Assembly (NCBI GenBank): GCA_016704465.1
Contig: JADJAD010000007.1
Location: 124,001 to 188,000 of the forward strand
Source: Gemmatimonadota bacterium
GTDB lineage: Bacteria > Gemmatimonadota > Gemmatimonadetes > Gemmatimonadales > Gemmatimonadaceae
Length of the DNA stretch: 64,000 nucleotides
Direction of reading: 5' to 3'
Shown here one piece after another: positions 1-8,414 of the stretch. Positions within the stretch are counted from its first letter, which is position 1. Every line of letters begins with the position of its first letter. The position numbers and the translations under genes were made by a program. Below the pieces are notes generated by a model that saw only the letters and a program-made list of their open reading frames with translations, did no database searches and was not told the DNA's origin.

Positions 1-1460
1 GCCTTGTCGCTGACGGACGCGAGGTCGAAGACCACCACGTCGGCATCCTTGCCCACCTGGAGTCGTCCCTTCTGCTGCATCTGCGGCACGCTGCCTTGCA
101 GGATCTGCGCCGGGATCAGCGTTAGGCGCTTGAGTCCCTCGCGCAGGGTGACCACCTGGCGCTCGCGCACGTAGTCGCGCAGGAAGCGCGTGAACGTCCC
201 GGCGCTCCTTGGATGGGCGAAGGCGTCGGACGGGAGCGGCCACACATCCCCGGCAATCGTTCGCCCCTGCGCGGTCCATGGCATGGCGTCGGAGGCAATG
301 GCCCCGCCCGGAAACAGCACCGCCTGATCGAGGTACCCCTGGTCCTGCACGCTGCGTTCGGGTCGCATGAAGTGCACGACGATCCACGTGCCCGGCGCCG
401 ACTGCTGCGCCGCGGCGAGCGTGGAATCGTTGTACGGCACCCCGTTGACCTCGAGGTCGCTCGCCGTGGCGCCCCCCATGCGCTCCCGCCAGTTACCGCG
501 GAAGATCTCTGCACCTACCACCGTGCTGCCGGCGGCGTACGGGTAGGCCTCCGTGGTGATTCGCAGCCCGCGCGCCTGTGCCCCGCGCAGCATCTCGGCG
601 ATGATCGGGATGTCGCGCGTGCTGTTGCTGTTGAGGTGACTGATGTGCATGTGAGCGCCGGTGCTGGCGGCCAGCGCCACCAGTTCCTCGTACGCCTCGA
701 ACGACGACTGCGGTTCGAGCACGCTCAGGTAGCGCACGTGCGTGAACGTCGGCACCTCGTACCGCTTGGCCAGCTGCGCCAGCGCATAGTACTCCTTGCG
801 CCCATAGCCCGGCGCGTAGCCGGCCAGCACGCCAATGCCGAGCGCCCCTTCCTTCAGCCCCTGCTCTACCCGGGCCATGATGCGCGCCGTCTCGTCGGGG
901 GTCGCGATGGTGTGCTGCCACCCCTGCTTGCGCTGTGCATTCTGGAAAAAGGAGATGTCGCCGTCCGGCTCCACATGCTCCTTCTCGGCGATGCGCCCGA
1001 ACAGCCAGGCCGCCGAGAAGCCGTAGTTGATCGGCCGACCTTCGCGGGCCGCCTGCTCGTAGGCCAGCCCCACAGGGAGCGTCCCCGCCTCGAGCTCGAG
1101 CGCGGTGGTGACGCCGTCGAAGGCCTGCATGCGCGCCGACGCCAGGTACTGCCCGTGGGAGTGCAGGTCGATGAAGCCCGGGGCCACCACGTGGCCGCGG
1201 GCGTCGAGCGTGTCCCTGCCGACGAGGGCAGTGGCCGAGATGACCGCGATCCGCCCGCTGCGTACGCCGATCCAGCGCACGGCATCGAGGCCGGTCTCCG
1301 GATCGATGGCGCGCCCGTTGGCGATGACCAGGTCATAGCCGGCCGTTCCCCGCTGAGCGCTGGCCGATGCGGGAACCAGTACCATGGCCGCACCGACAGC
1401 GACGGCGGCGACGGCGGCGGCGAGGAAGGTCTGGCGCAACAGGGCGAGCGACACGGACAT
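1..1460 (-). CDS. Secreted amidohydrolase, D-aminoacylase-like (3' end outside window)
   Basis: About 486 residues are visible and the frame is still open at base 1, so the C-terminus is missing. The ATG at 1460 starts a signal peptide (MSVSLALLRQTFLAAAVAAV, ending near ASASAQ). The mature part opens with a typical amidohydrolase N-terminus: DLVIANGRAIDPETGLD, then APGFIDLHSHGQ with the HxH metal ligands, and later HMHISHLNSN and a late VGKDADVVVFDL beta-sandwich segment. This order matches the N-acyl-D-amino-acid deacylase/dihydroorotase-like branch of metal-dependent hydrolases. Such enzymes cleave amide bonds, and the signal peptide places this one outside the cytoplasm. The substrate cannot be read from the sequence. 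It is divergent from the HAD gene on the other strand. Confidence 0.85.
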   Translation of the reverse strand, partial: MSVSLALLRQTFLAAAVAAVAVGAAMVLVPASASAQRGTAGYDLVIANGRAIDPETGLDAVRWIGVRSGRIAVISATALVGRDTLDARGHVVAPGFIDLHSHGQYLASARMQAFDGVTTALELEAGTLPVGLAYEQAAREGRPINYGFSAAWLFGRIAEKEHVEPDGDISFFQNAQRKQGWQHTIATPDETARIMARVEQGLKEGALGIGVLAGYAPGYGRKEYYALAQLAKRYEVPTFTHVRYLSVLEPQSSFEAYEELVALAASTGAHMHISHLNSNSTRDIPIIAEMLRGAQARGLRITTEAYPYAAGSTVVGAEIFRGNWRERMGGATASDLEVNGVPYNDSTLAAAQQSAPGTWIVVHFMRPERSVQDQGYLDQAVLFPGGAIASDAMPWTAQGRTIAGDVWPLPSDAFAHPRSAGTFTRFLRDYVRERQVVTLREGLKRLTLIPAQILQGSVPQMQQKGRLQVGKDADVVVFDLASVSDK

Positions 1461-1809
1461 GATGGAAGGCCGGACAGAAGACGAGGCGCGCGACACCGGG
1501 ATCGGAATGCCGGGGGCACAGTTTGCTCTCGGACGCGATCCAACGCCAGAGGATCTGGCGCTACGGTGGATCGACGGAACCCGCGTCACCGCCGCGGGGA
1601 GCCTGATCTTCCACGCCAAGCTCCGGTTTCCCCGCTGGCGCGCTCGTTCACGCGAGGTCAACTATGCGGGCGATCCATTTCCCGGACGTGCGCCCACCAC
1701 ATGGCTTTGCCATGACCGGTGCCTCGGCGACCCTTGCCGAACTCAGGGCTGTCCTGCAGTCGTTAGGGCACCGGCGCTCGTCACAGTCCCCGATCGGAGG
1801 GTAGGACCG
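1461..1809. other. Divergent intergenic region, no gene recognised
   Basis: This stretch separates the amidohydrolase start from the HAD gene. An open frame continuous with the HAD gene crosses it, but its translation is low-complexity and does not resemble a domain. It should contain both divergent promoters; I could not pick convincing -35/-10 pairs. It contains one GTTAGG hexamer near 1764. Confidence 0.4.
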
Positions 1810-2487
1810 ATGTCGCTCCTCAAGTGCCACGGCTTCCTGTTCGACATGGATGGCGTGCTGGTCGATTCGCGCGCCGTGGTCGATCGGTGCTGGCGACGCT
1901 GGGCGGCCCGCCACGACATGGACCCCGAACCGATCATCGCCGTCGCCCATGGGCGGCGCAGCAGCGACACGCTTCGCGAGGTCGCGCCGCACCTCGACAT
2001 CGCCGCCGAGGTGGCGTGGCTGGACGAGGCCGAGCGCACGGACATGGACGGTCTCACCGCCATGCCGGGGGCCGTGGCGCTCCTGACGCACCTGCCAGGG
2101 GTCTCGTGGGCGATCGTGACCTCGGCCGGCGATGCGCTGGCGCGCGAACGACTCACCGTGTGCGGACTCCCGATTCCGCGCGCCCTGATCGCCAGCGAGC
2201 GCATCACCAACGGGAAGCCGGCCCCGGATGGTTATCTCGCGGGGGCGCGCGCGCTCGGGATTGCTCCAGCCGACTGCGTTGTGTTCGAGGATTCGCCTCC
2301 CGGGGTCGAGGCGGGGTTGGCGGCGGGGGCGCGGGTGGTGGGGATCGCGACGACGTATCCGGCCGAGCGGCTGGCGCGCGCGACGCGGGTGGTGCGCGAT
2401 CTATCGGAAGTGCATGTGGGGCGCGACCATGCAGCGTCGGCGGGGCTGATGGGGGACAGCGTGTTTCATGTGTTGCTGGGGGCGTAA
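1810..2487 (+). CDS. HAD-superfamily sugar-phosphatase-like hydrolase
   Basis: A 225-residue protein, normal for the HAD-IA group (beta-phosphoglucomutase / glycerol- or deoxyglucose-phosphate phosphatase type). Motif I is FDMDGVLVDSR (nucleophile Asp12, acid Asp14). Motif II is in VTSAGD, the motif III Lys is in TNGKPAPD, and motif IV is FEDSPPGVEAG. The insert after motif I is the usual alpha-helical cap. The frame is open further upstream, but homology begins at this ATG, directly before the nucleophile strand. It has no signal peptide, so it should be a cytoplasmic phosphate-monoester hydrolase. The substrate is unknown. It converges with the nucleotidyltransferase gene 36 bp downstream. 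Confidence 0.88.
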   Translation: MSLLKCHGFLFDMDGVLVDSRAVVDRCWRRWAARHDMDPEPIIAVAHGRRSSDTLREVAPHLDIAAEVAWLDEAERTDMDGLTAMPGAVALLTHLPGVSWAIVTSAGDALARERLTVCGLPIPRALIASERITNGKPAPDGYLAGARALGIAPADCVVFEDSPPGVEAGLAAGARVVGIATTYPAERLARATRVVRDLSEVHVGRDHAASAGLMGDSVFHVLLGA

Positions 2488-2523
2488 CGATCCGTTGGCG
2501 GCTCGGCAGGCATCGCGTACGAC

Positions 2524-3084
2524 TCACGTTGGTGCGTCGCGCTGCACCTCCTCCCACAGCGCCGTCAGCCGCAGTTCACGCACCCACCGATCCATGTACG
2601 CCCGGTCGAGTTCCGCGCCACCAATGCGCAGCAGCAGTCTCACGTCCTCGAGCTGACGCGCCGAGGCACCGAGCGCCGCCCATTCCAGCTTCGCGATGAT
2701 CAGGTCTTCCGCGCGCGCAATAGCCACGGGGACGCCGAGGAAGTCCACCGATTCGCGACGGGCAAACTCTGTCTCCGAAAACGGGCGTGCCTTCCGTACG
2801 ATCACGTCGGCCTTCCAGCCAGTGTCCGGATCGATGACATTGAACAGCGCCCGCATCGCCAGCGCCTCGCGTGCGGCTTCGATGGAGGCATCGTAGCCGA
2901 GAGCGTGCGTGCGCCGCACGAAGCGCTCAAGGTCGAGCGCGGTCGGGTCGATCACGAGGTCGACGTCCATGGTGGCGCGCGTGGCTCCGTGATACGCGGC
3001 GGCGACGGAGCCCGTCAGCATGGACGGAATACCTTCTGCCGCCAATGCCCCGACGATGGCGCGAAGGAAGTGCTCCAGCGTCAC
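2524..3084 (-). CDS. Orphan MNT/AbiEii-type nucleotidyltransferase-fold protein
   Basis: From the GTG at 3084 the product is 186 residues; the frame is open to 3219, but the extra residues are Ala/Arg-rich and unlike the family. The nucleotidyltransferase signature is visible: GSVAAAYHG, then RATMDVDLVID with the DxD metal ligands, and a third acidic strand WKADVIV. The C-terminal DLIIAKLEWA...LEDVRLLL helix is typical of AbiEii/DUF6036-like proteins. These are toxin halves of some toxin-antitoxin and abortive-infection pairs, or orphan nucleotidyltransferases. No antitoxin-like gene lies beside it, so a toxin role is not supported here. No clear ribosome site precedes the GTG, and the start is uncertain. 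Confidence 0.75.
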   Translation of the reverse strand: MTLEHFLRAIVGALAAEGIPSMLTGSVAAAYHGATRATMDVDLVIDPTALDLERFVRRTHALGYDASIEAAREALAMRALFNVIDPDTGWKADVIVRKARPFSETEFARRESVDFLGVPVAIARAEDLIIAKLEWAALGASARQLEDVRLLLRIGGAELDRAYMDRWVRELRLTALWEEVQRDAPT

Positions 3085-3285
3085 GCGTCGACGCGAGGAC
3101 CGTATCGCACGCCAGGTACCGCCGGCTCGCCCGTCAGCTGCGACTCGGGCAAGGTATCCTGCATCGGCTTGAGCTACCGTCGCCACGGCGGCCGCGCGTG
3201 ACGCCGCAGGCTTGCACAACCCCAGGCGCCCGCCACCCGTCAGGACGACCGTGCGCTGCGCCCCGACCTCCTCGCCGGTACTCGT

Positions 3286-3786
3286 CTACACCCGCCCCTG
3301 CCGCTTCTTCGCCAGTATCGTCCCCCGACACGTCGCCGCCCCGCAGGAACACGGATACCGCCGCTTGGCCGCCGGCGAATGCCGCTCCTTGAGCTCGTAC
3401 CCGTAATCGTACGCCAGCTCCTCGCCGGCGACGATGTCACGAGCCGAGTCGATCCAGATGCGCCCGTCCTCGATCACCGCGTCGCAGTTGGGGTCGCACG
3501 AGTGGTTGATGAAGCGCGCCTCGTTACCGCCGAACGCGGCATCGACGACGATCTCGTCATCGATGGAGAACAGGAAGGTGTGGTGCCGCTCCCCGGCGAC
3601 TTCCGGGTACCGGGCCTCGGACTCGGCGGTGCTCAACCGCTCGCCGGTATACTCGATGATCCGCTGGCCGGGCGGGATGTATCGCGTGGCGAAGGCTCCG
3701 AGCCCCTGCATCGGCGATGCGCGCAGCACAAAGGGGAGGGCGGGGTCGCAGGGCGGAACGTTGGCGTCGGATTCGGTGGGCGGCAT
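3286..3786 (-). CDS. SET-domain protein (lysine methyltransferase-like)
   Basis: A 166-residue protein with a full SET core. It has the N-terminal GLGAFATRYIPPG segment, EYTGE, the S-adenosylmethionine/pseudoknot motif RFINHSCDPNC (residues 91-101), the catalytic-Tyr region ELAYDYGY (123-130), and a post-SET zinc cluster CSCGAATC (146-153) that can pair with the Cys of NHSC. SET enzymes transfer methyl groups from S-adenosylmethionine to lysine. Bacterial members are few and their targets mostly unknown; ribosomal or DNA-binding proteins are possible. No signal peptide is present, so it is cytoplasmic. The gene is divergent from the small protein gene at 3892. Confidence 0.9.
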   Translation of the reverse strand: MPPTESDANVPPCDPALPFVLRASPMQGLGAFATRYIPPGQRIIEYTGERLSTAESEARYPEVAGERHHTFLFSIDDEIVVDAAFGGNEARFINHSCDPNCDAVIEDGRIWIDSARDIVAGEELAYDYGYELKERHSPAAKRRYPCSCGAATCRGTILAKKRQGRV

Positions 3787-3891
3787 GATGGGAAGTTATG
3801 AACCCCGCTCCCGCGAAGGGGGGCACGCCCCCTAGGATTAGGGGTGCGCCGGAGCTGGTGCACGCGCCCCACCAGGAGACAGGAGCCGGGC

Positions 3892-4068
3892 ATGAACGAG
3901 AAGCAGTTGCAGGCGCTGGCACGAAAGAACGCCGCCAAGGCGGTGAAGGCCGACAAGAAGCCGCGCCCCACCTACGATCCCACGCTCGAAGCCACACGCG
4001 GCCCCGATCGCGCCAACGACAGCGATACGCAGAAGCTGTTCAAGGAGATGAAGAAGCGCGAGTTCTAG
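3892..4068 (+). CDS. Small basic protein of unknown function (58 aa)
   Basis: An ATG at 3892 is preceded by AGGAG with a 6-base spacing, a good ribosome site that decides the start over an upstream in-frame ATG at 3844. The 58-residue product is highly charged (Lys/Arg/Asp/Glu), starts MNEKQLQALARKNAAKAVKA and ends KLFKEMKKREF. There is no signal peptide, membrane helix or cysteine. It lies only 9 bp upstream of the SCO gene and is probably cotranscribed with it. I do not recognise a family. Confidence 0.6.
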   Translation: MNEKQLQALARKNAAKAVKADKKPRPTYDPTLEATRGPDRANDSDTQKLFKEMKKREF

Positions 4069-4077
4069 CGCCACACC

Positions 4078-5214
4078 ATGCTCCGACTTCGTGTACGACT
4101 CGTTCCGCTCACCTTGGCCGGTGCGCTGGCCCTCGCGGCGTGCGGCACACGCGGGGGTGACGCCCGGGACAGCGACGCCGCCGCGGCCGCAGCCGCCAAC
4201 GGATTCCGCGGCGTGATCACCGCCCCGCCGCGCGAGAAGCCCGACTTCACGCTCACCGACGTCAACGGCGCCCCGTTCAACTTCCGGCAGGCGACCGCCG
4301 GCAAGGTGACGCTCCTGTTCTTCGGCTATACGCACTGTCCCGACGTCTGCCCGCTGCATGTGGCCAATGTCGCCGCGGTCCTGCGCAAGCTGCCGTTCGA
4401 GGAGCGCGAAGCGGTCCGCTTCGTCTTCGTCACGACCGACCCGGCGCGCGACACCCCCGAGCGACTCAAGGAGTGGCTCGGGTCCTTCGACCCCACGTTC
4501 ATCGGCCTGCACGGCAGCGTGGAGGAGGTGAACCGCATTCTCTACGGCCTGCGCATGCCGCCGATCCAGCAGGCCGACGTCCCGGCCGGCACCGCCGAGT
4601 ATGAGGTGGGGCATGCCGCACAGGTCCTCGCCTTCGGACTCGACGGGCTGTCGCGACTCGAGTACCCATTCGGCATTCGTCAGGACGACTGGGCGCACGA
4701 CCTTCCCAAGCTCGCGCGCGGCGAACTCCCCACCGGTGCACCGCCCTCGGGGCCGGGCGCGGTCGACCTCAAGCCGCTCGGCGAGCGCGCCGACGTTCCC
4801 GCGGTCGCCATCCGCGTGGCCGTGGCACTCGTGCCGCAGCCGGCTACCACGACCGAGGGGGCGCTCTATCTCGTGCTGCGCAACAACCTCGCCGAGGACA
4901 CGCTGTACGCCGTGTCGAGCGAGGCAGCCCAGCGCGCGGAGATGCACGAGACCATGCCGGGCGACCACAAGACCATGGGGCACATGATGCCGGTCCCCGA
5001 GGTGGTGGTGCGCGCCGGTGAGACACTGCAATTCGTGCCCGGCGGGCGCCACGTGATGCTGCTCGGCTTTTCGTCCCGGCCGGTGCTGGGGGAGTCGGTC
5101 CCCATTCGCCTGCACTTCCGGCGCGCCGGCGAGTTGATCCTCGCCGCCAACGTTGTTCCCTACGCAGACCTCGAACGCCTGCTCGCCGCCGCGGCCGCCT
5201 CGCTGGCGCCGTAA
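4078..5214 (+). CDS. SCO-family / PCuAC copper chaperone fusion lipoprotein
   Basis: A 378-residue lipoprotein with lipobox LAAC (Cys22). The first domain (about 50-225) is a SCO1/SenC thioredoxin fold with the copper ligands CPDVC (Cys87, Cys91) and the distal His in EVGHAAQ (His179). The second domain (about 235-370) looks like PCuAC: a Met/His-rich stretch around AEMHETMPGD and GHMMPVPEV, then GGRHVMLLGF. In other bacteria SCO and PCuAC are separate periplasmic chaperones that load the CuA site of cytochrome c oxidase. Here they are in one chain, which would put copper capture and thiol/copper delivery in the same anchored protein. The next gene is CtaG, supporting an oxidase-assembly role. 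Confidence 0.88.
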   Translation: MLRLRVRLVPLTLAGALALAACGTRGGDARDSDAAAAAAANGFRGVITAPPREKPDFTLTDVNGAPFNFRQATAGKVTLLFFGYTHCPDVCPLHVANVAAVLRKLPFEEREAVRFVFVTTDPARDTPERLKEWLGSFDPTFIGLHGSVEEVNRILYGLRMPPIQQADVPAGTAEYEVGHAAQVLAFGLDGLSRLEYPFGIRQDDWAHDLPKLARGELPTGAPPSGPGAVDLKPLGERADVPAVAIRVAVALVPQPATTTEGALYLVLRNNLAEDTLYAVSSEAAQRAEMHETMPGDHKTMGHMMPVPEVVVRAGETLQFVPGGRHVMLLGFSSRPVLGESVPIRLHFRRAGELILAANVVPYADLERLLAAAAASLAP

Positions 5215-5232
5215 CCTGCCCGAAGAGAATGC

Positions 5233-6024
5233 ATGCAATTCTGGTGTAGTGCCACGACCCGCGCGTGGACGTGGACCTGGCAGGCCTATGTCGGGATCTG
5301 GATCTTTGTGCTGCTGGTGGCAGCGGGCATGGTCGCGTGGAACCGGGTCGCGGCGCGACGCGCCGGGATGGCGTCGTCCCCGCCGATGCATCCGCTCTTC
5401 GTGGTCGGACTGCTCGTGCTCTGGCTCGCCCTCGACTGGCCGATAGGGGCGTTGGGCGCGGGCTACCTGGCCAGCGTGCACATGCTGCAGTTCCTCCTCA
5501 TCGGGCTCGTGGCGCCGCCACTGCTGCTGCGCGGCATCTCACCGCAGGCACAGGCGCTGGTCGCTGACCACCCCCTCATCCAGCGGCTGACCTCGCCGAT
5601 CTTCGCCCTCGTGGTCTTCAACGCCACCGTGCTGGTCACCCACCTGCCGGCCGTGGCCGATACGCTCATGCGCTCGCAGCTCGGCTCGATGGTGATCGAC
5701 GTGAGCTGGTTGGTGACGGGGCTCTTCTTCTGGTGGCCGGTGGTGGTCGAGCTCCCGCGTCGCGCCAAGTTCCCCCCCCCGCTCCGGATGCTGTACCTGA
5801 TCGGCGGGTTGATGTTCTCGCCGGTGATGTTCGGGCTGGCCGGCTTCCTGGCCTACAGCGAGACACCGATGTACGGCTTCTACGAACTCGCGCCGCCGAT
5901 TCCCGGCATCTCCTCGCGCGATGACCACCAGGCAGCCGGTGCGCTCATGAGCGTCGGTGGCGCAACGATCGCCTTCATCGCGATGTCGGTGATCTTCTTC
6001 CGCTGGTCCAAGACCGATCAGTGA
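5233..6024 (+). CDS. ctaG: CtaG/Caa3-type cytochrome c oxidase assembly protein
   Basis: A 263-residue membrane protein with about seven hydrophobic segments, the usual size and layout of the caa3_CtaG family. Family-typical stretches are YLASVHMLQFLLIGLVAPPLLL and the late HQAAGALMSVGG segment. It assists assembly of the copper centre of aa3/caa3 oxidases. It follows the SCO-PCuAC gene by 18 bp, and its TGA stop overlaps the ATG of the next gene by one base, so the three genes are probably one operon. No oxidase subunit genes are in this window. Confidence 0.85.
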   Translation: MQFWCSATTRAWTWTWQAYVGIWIFVLLVAAGMVAWNRVAARRAGMASSPPMHPLFVVGLLVLWLALDWPIGALGAGYLASVHMLQFLLIGLVAPPLLLRGISPQAQALVADHPLIQRLTSPIFALVVFNATVLVTHLPAVADTLMRSQLGSMVIDVSWLVTGLFFWWPVVVELPRRAKFPPPLRMLYLIGGLMFSPVMFGLAGFLAYSETPMYGFYELAPPIPGISSRDDHQAAGALMSVGGATIAFIAMSVIFFRWSKTDQ

Positions 6025-8414
6025 TGGCCACACGAGTCGTCCCGCCAGGCGGTGCGCTGGCCGCGCTGGTCGTCGCCGTCACCCTGCTGAATGTCCGACC
6101 GCTCGCGGGCCAGCAGCGCGCCTATCACGGGCGCAACCGCGAGACAACGGTCCATGTCCCGCGGGTGGAGGGGGACTCCATTACCATCGACGGTGTGCTG
6201 GACGAGGGCGCGTGGCGCAAGGCTGCCTTGCTGACCGGCTTCTCGAGCTACCTCCCGATCGACGACCGGCCGGCCGACGACTCGACCGAGGTCTACGTCT
6301 GGTTCACCAGCCGGGACGTGTACTTCGGCGTGCGGGCCTTCGAGGGGCACAGCAAGGTGCACGCGACGCTCGCCGCCCGTGACAAGATCGACAGCGACGA
6401 CTACATCCAGTTCGTGCTCGACCCGTTCAACGACCGGCGGCGGGCCTTCATCTTCGGCGTCAACCCGTTAGGCGCGCAGGCCGACGGCGTGCGCACGGAA
6501 GGCTTCAACCCGCCGCAACCGCGCGGCCAGACCTTCGGCGGCAACCCGCCGGCCAACATCGACCTCTCCCCGGACTTCGTCTTCGAGTCCAAGGGGCGGG
6601 TGATCGAGGGTGGCTACGAGATCGAGGTGCGGATCCCGCTCAAGAGCATCCGCTTCCAGGGCATCGACGCGCAGGACTGGGCCCTCAACGTCGTGCGGTA
6701 CGTGCAGCACACGGGCTACCAGCAGACGTGGATGCCCACGCGCCGAGGCGCGGCGTCGTTCCTCGTCCAGTCGGGGACGCTCACCGGCTTCTCGTCGCTG
6801 CACCGCGAACTGGTGGCCGAGATCAATCCCGAGGTGACCGAGTCGCTGGCCGGTGCGCCTGAGGGAGACGGCTGGTCGTATAAGTCGACGGCCCGGGTGG
6901 GCGGCAACGTGCGCATGCGCCTGGCGCCAAACATCACGCTCAACGCGACCATCCGGCCGGACTTTTCGCAGGTCGAAGCGGATGCCGCCCAGGTCCCCGG
7001 CGACACGCGCTTCTCGCTCTTCTTTCCCGAGCGGCGCCCGTTCTTCCTGGACGGGAGCGAGTACTTCGATGCACCGAGTAACCTCATGTACACGCGCCGC
7101 ATCGTGCAGCCCGACGCCGCGGTCAAGCTGACCGGGCGCGTGGGACGCACGACGTTCGCGTACATGGGGGCGCTCGACGGGCGCACCGCATCGGCCAGCG
7201 GCGACGACCGGCCGCTGGTGAACCTGTTGCGCGTGCGGCGCGACCTGCTCACCGCCTCGACCGCCGGCTTGAGTCTCTCCGATCGCACGGAAGGCGGCAG
7301 CTTCTCCCGCGCCGCGCTGGCCGACACGCGCATCGTCTTCCGCAAGTCGTACGCCTTCAGCGGCACCATGGGCGGGAGCGCTCGGCGCGAGAACGACGGC
7401 GCGAGCGTGAAGACTGCCCCGCTCTGGGACCTGGCGCTCAATCGCACCGGGCTTCGCTACGGCCTGCGCTATGCCTTTACCGGCATCGCCCCAGAGTTCG
7501 ACGCCGCCGCCGGCTTCGTTCCGCGCAACGACTTCGTCAGCGCCGCCGCGTACAACCGCTTCTCGTTCTATTGGAAGCCCGGCTCGCTGGTGGAGAGCTT
7601 CCTCGTGCGACAGGGATTCGACGCGCTCTGGCTGTACGACCGGTTCTTTGACGGGGCCAGCGTGCAGGAGACGAAGGTCCAGTTCGAGACCGTCACCCAG
7701 TTGCGGGGCGGGTGGGTGGTGAGCCTGACGCCGGTGCGCGAGTCGTGGCTCTTCGACGCGCGACGGTATGCGACGTACGCCACGCTTCGCAGCTTCCCCG
7801 CCGACGGCGGATTCGACACCCTCGCCTTCACTCCTTCCGCGCGCACGCCCACCTACGTGCTGCTGGCGCGGGTCAATACGCCGCAGTTCCGCCTGTTCAC
7901 CGGGCGCTTCAGCGCCTTCGTCGGGCGCGACGTAGACTTCTTCGAGACGGCACCCGCGCGGCGGCGTGACCTCTCGGCGGATATCGACTTCCGCCCGTCG
8001 ACCCAGTTGCGGCTGACGACGTCGTACCTGTACAGCCGATACACGCGCTGGCGCGACGGGAGCGAACTGTCGCAGGCCAACGTGCCGCGGCTCAAAGCCG
8101 AGTACCAACTGACACGCGCCCTGTTCCTGCGGCTCGTGGGGCAGTACGACAGTCGGCGGCGCGATGCCCTGCGCGATCCGGCCACCGATGCCCCGCTGGT
8201 GATCGCCACCGACGGCGTGTACGCGCGCGCGAGCGCCACGACGACCCGCGACCTGCGCATGGACTGGCTGGTCTCCTACGTGCCCAGCCCGGGCACGGTC
8301 TTCTTCGCCGGCTACGGCAGCTCGCTCACCGAACCGCAGGCGTTCCGCTTTCGCGAGATCGAGCGGGTGAGGGATGGGTTTTTCGTGAAGGTGAGTTATC
8401 TCCTGCGGAGATAG
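6024..8414 (+). CDS. DUF5916 outer-membrane protein with CBM9-like N-terminus
   Basis: A 796-residue exported protein; the first about 30 residues are a signal peptide ending near LAGQQ. Residues about 45-230 match the carbohydrate-binding family 9-like domain seen before DUF5916 (VEGDSITIDGVLDEGAWRKA). The rest is the DUF5916 region, rich in alternating aromatic strands as expected for an outer-membrane barrel (FFPERRPFFLDGSEYF is a hallmark). The last residues are KVSYLLRR. Function is not established for the family; surface binding or transport is inferred. The ATG at 6024 overlaps the ctaG stop, and a GTG at 6021 is an alternative. Confidence 0.85.
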   Translation: MATRVVPPGGALAALVVAVTLLNVRPLAGQQRAYHGRNRETTVHVPRVEGDSITIDGVLDEGAWRKAALLTGFSSYLPIDDRPADDSTEVYVWFTSRDVYFGVRAFEGHSKVHATLAARDKIDSDDYIQFVLDPFNDRRRAFIFGVNPLGAQADGVRTEGFNPPQPRGQTFGGNPPANIDLSPDFVFESKGRVIEGGYEIEVRIPLKSIRFQGIDAQDWALNVVRYVQHTGYQQTWMPTRRGAASFLVQSGTLTGFSSLHRELVAEINPEVTESLAGAPEGDGWSYKSTARVGGNVRMRLAPNITLNATIRPDFSQVEADAAQVPGDTRFSLFFPERRPFFLDGSEYFDAPSNLMYTRRIVQPDAAVKLTGRVGRTTFAYMGALDGRTASASGDDRPLVNLLRVRRDLLTASTAGLSLSDRTEGGSFSRAALADTRIVFRKSYAFSGTMGGSARRENDGASVKTAPLWDLALNRTGLRYGLRYAFTGIAPEFDAAAGFVPRNDFVSAAAYNRFSFYWKPGSLVESFLVRQGFDALWLYDRFFDGASVQETKVQFETVTQLRGGWVVSLTPVRESWLFDARRYATYATLRSFPADGGFDTLAFTPSARTPTYVLLARVNTPQFRLFTGRFSAFVGRDVDFFETAPARRRDLSADIDFRPSTQLRLTTSYLYSRYTRWRDGSELSQANVPRLKAEYQLTRALFLRLVGQYDSRRRDALRDPATDAPLVIATDGVYARASATTTRDLRMDWLVSYVPSPGTVFFAGYGSSLTEPQAFRFREIERVRDGFFVKVSYLLRR

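Noticed and set aside
3838..5481. 547-codon minus-strand frame facing the SCO and ctaG genes
   Set aside because: Its translation is low-complexity and His/Arg-rich; the plus strand encodes clear copper-chaperone and CtaG domains. High GC leaves antisense frames without stops.
6468..8395. C-terminal extension of the metallo-beta-lactamase-fold protein across the DUF5916 gene
   Set aside because: The translation after 8455 is an antisense shadow of DUF5916. I place the end near 8396 and treat the missing stop as a likely frameshift.
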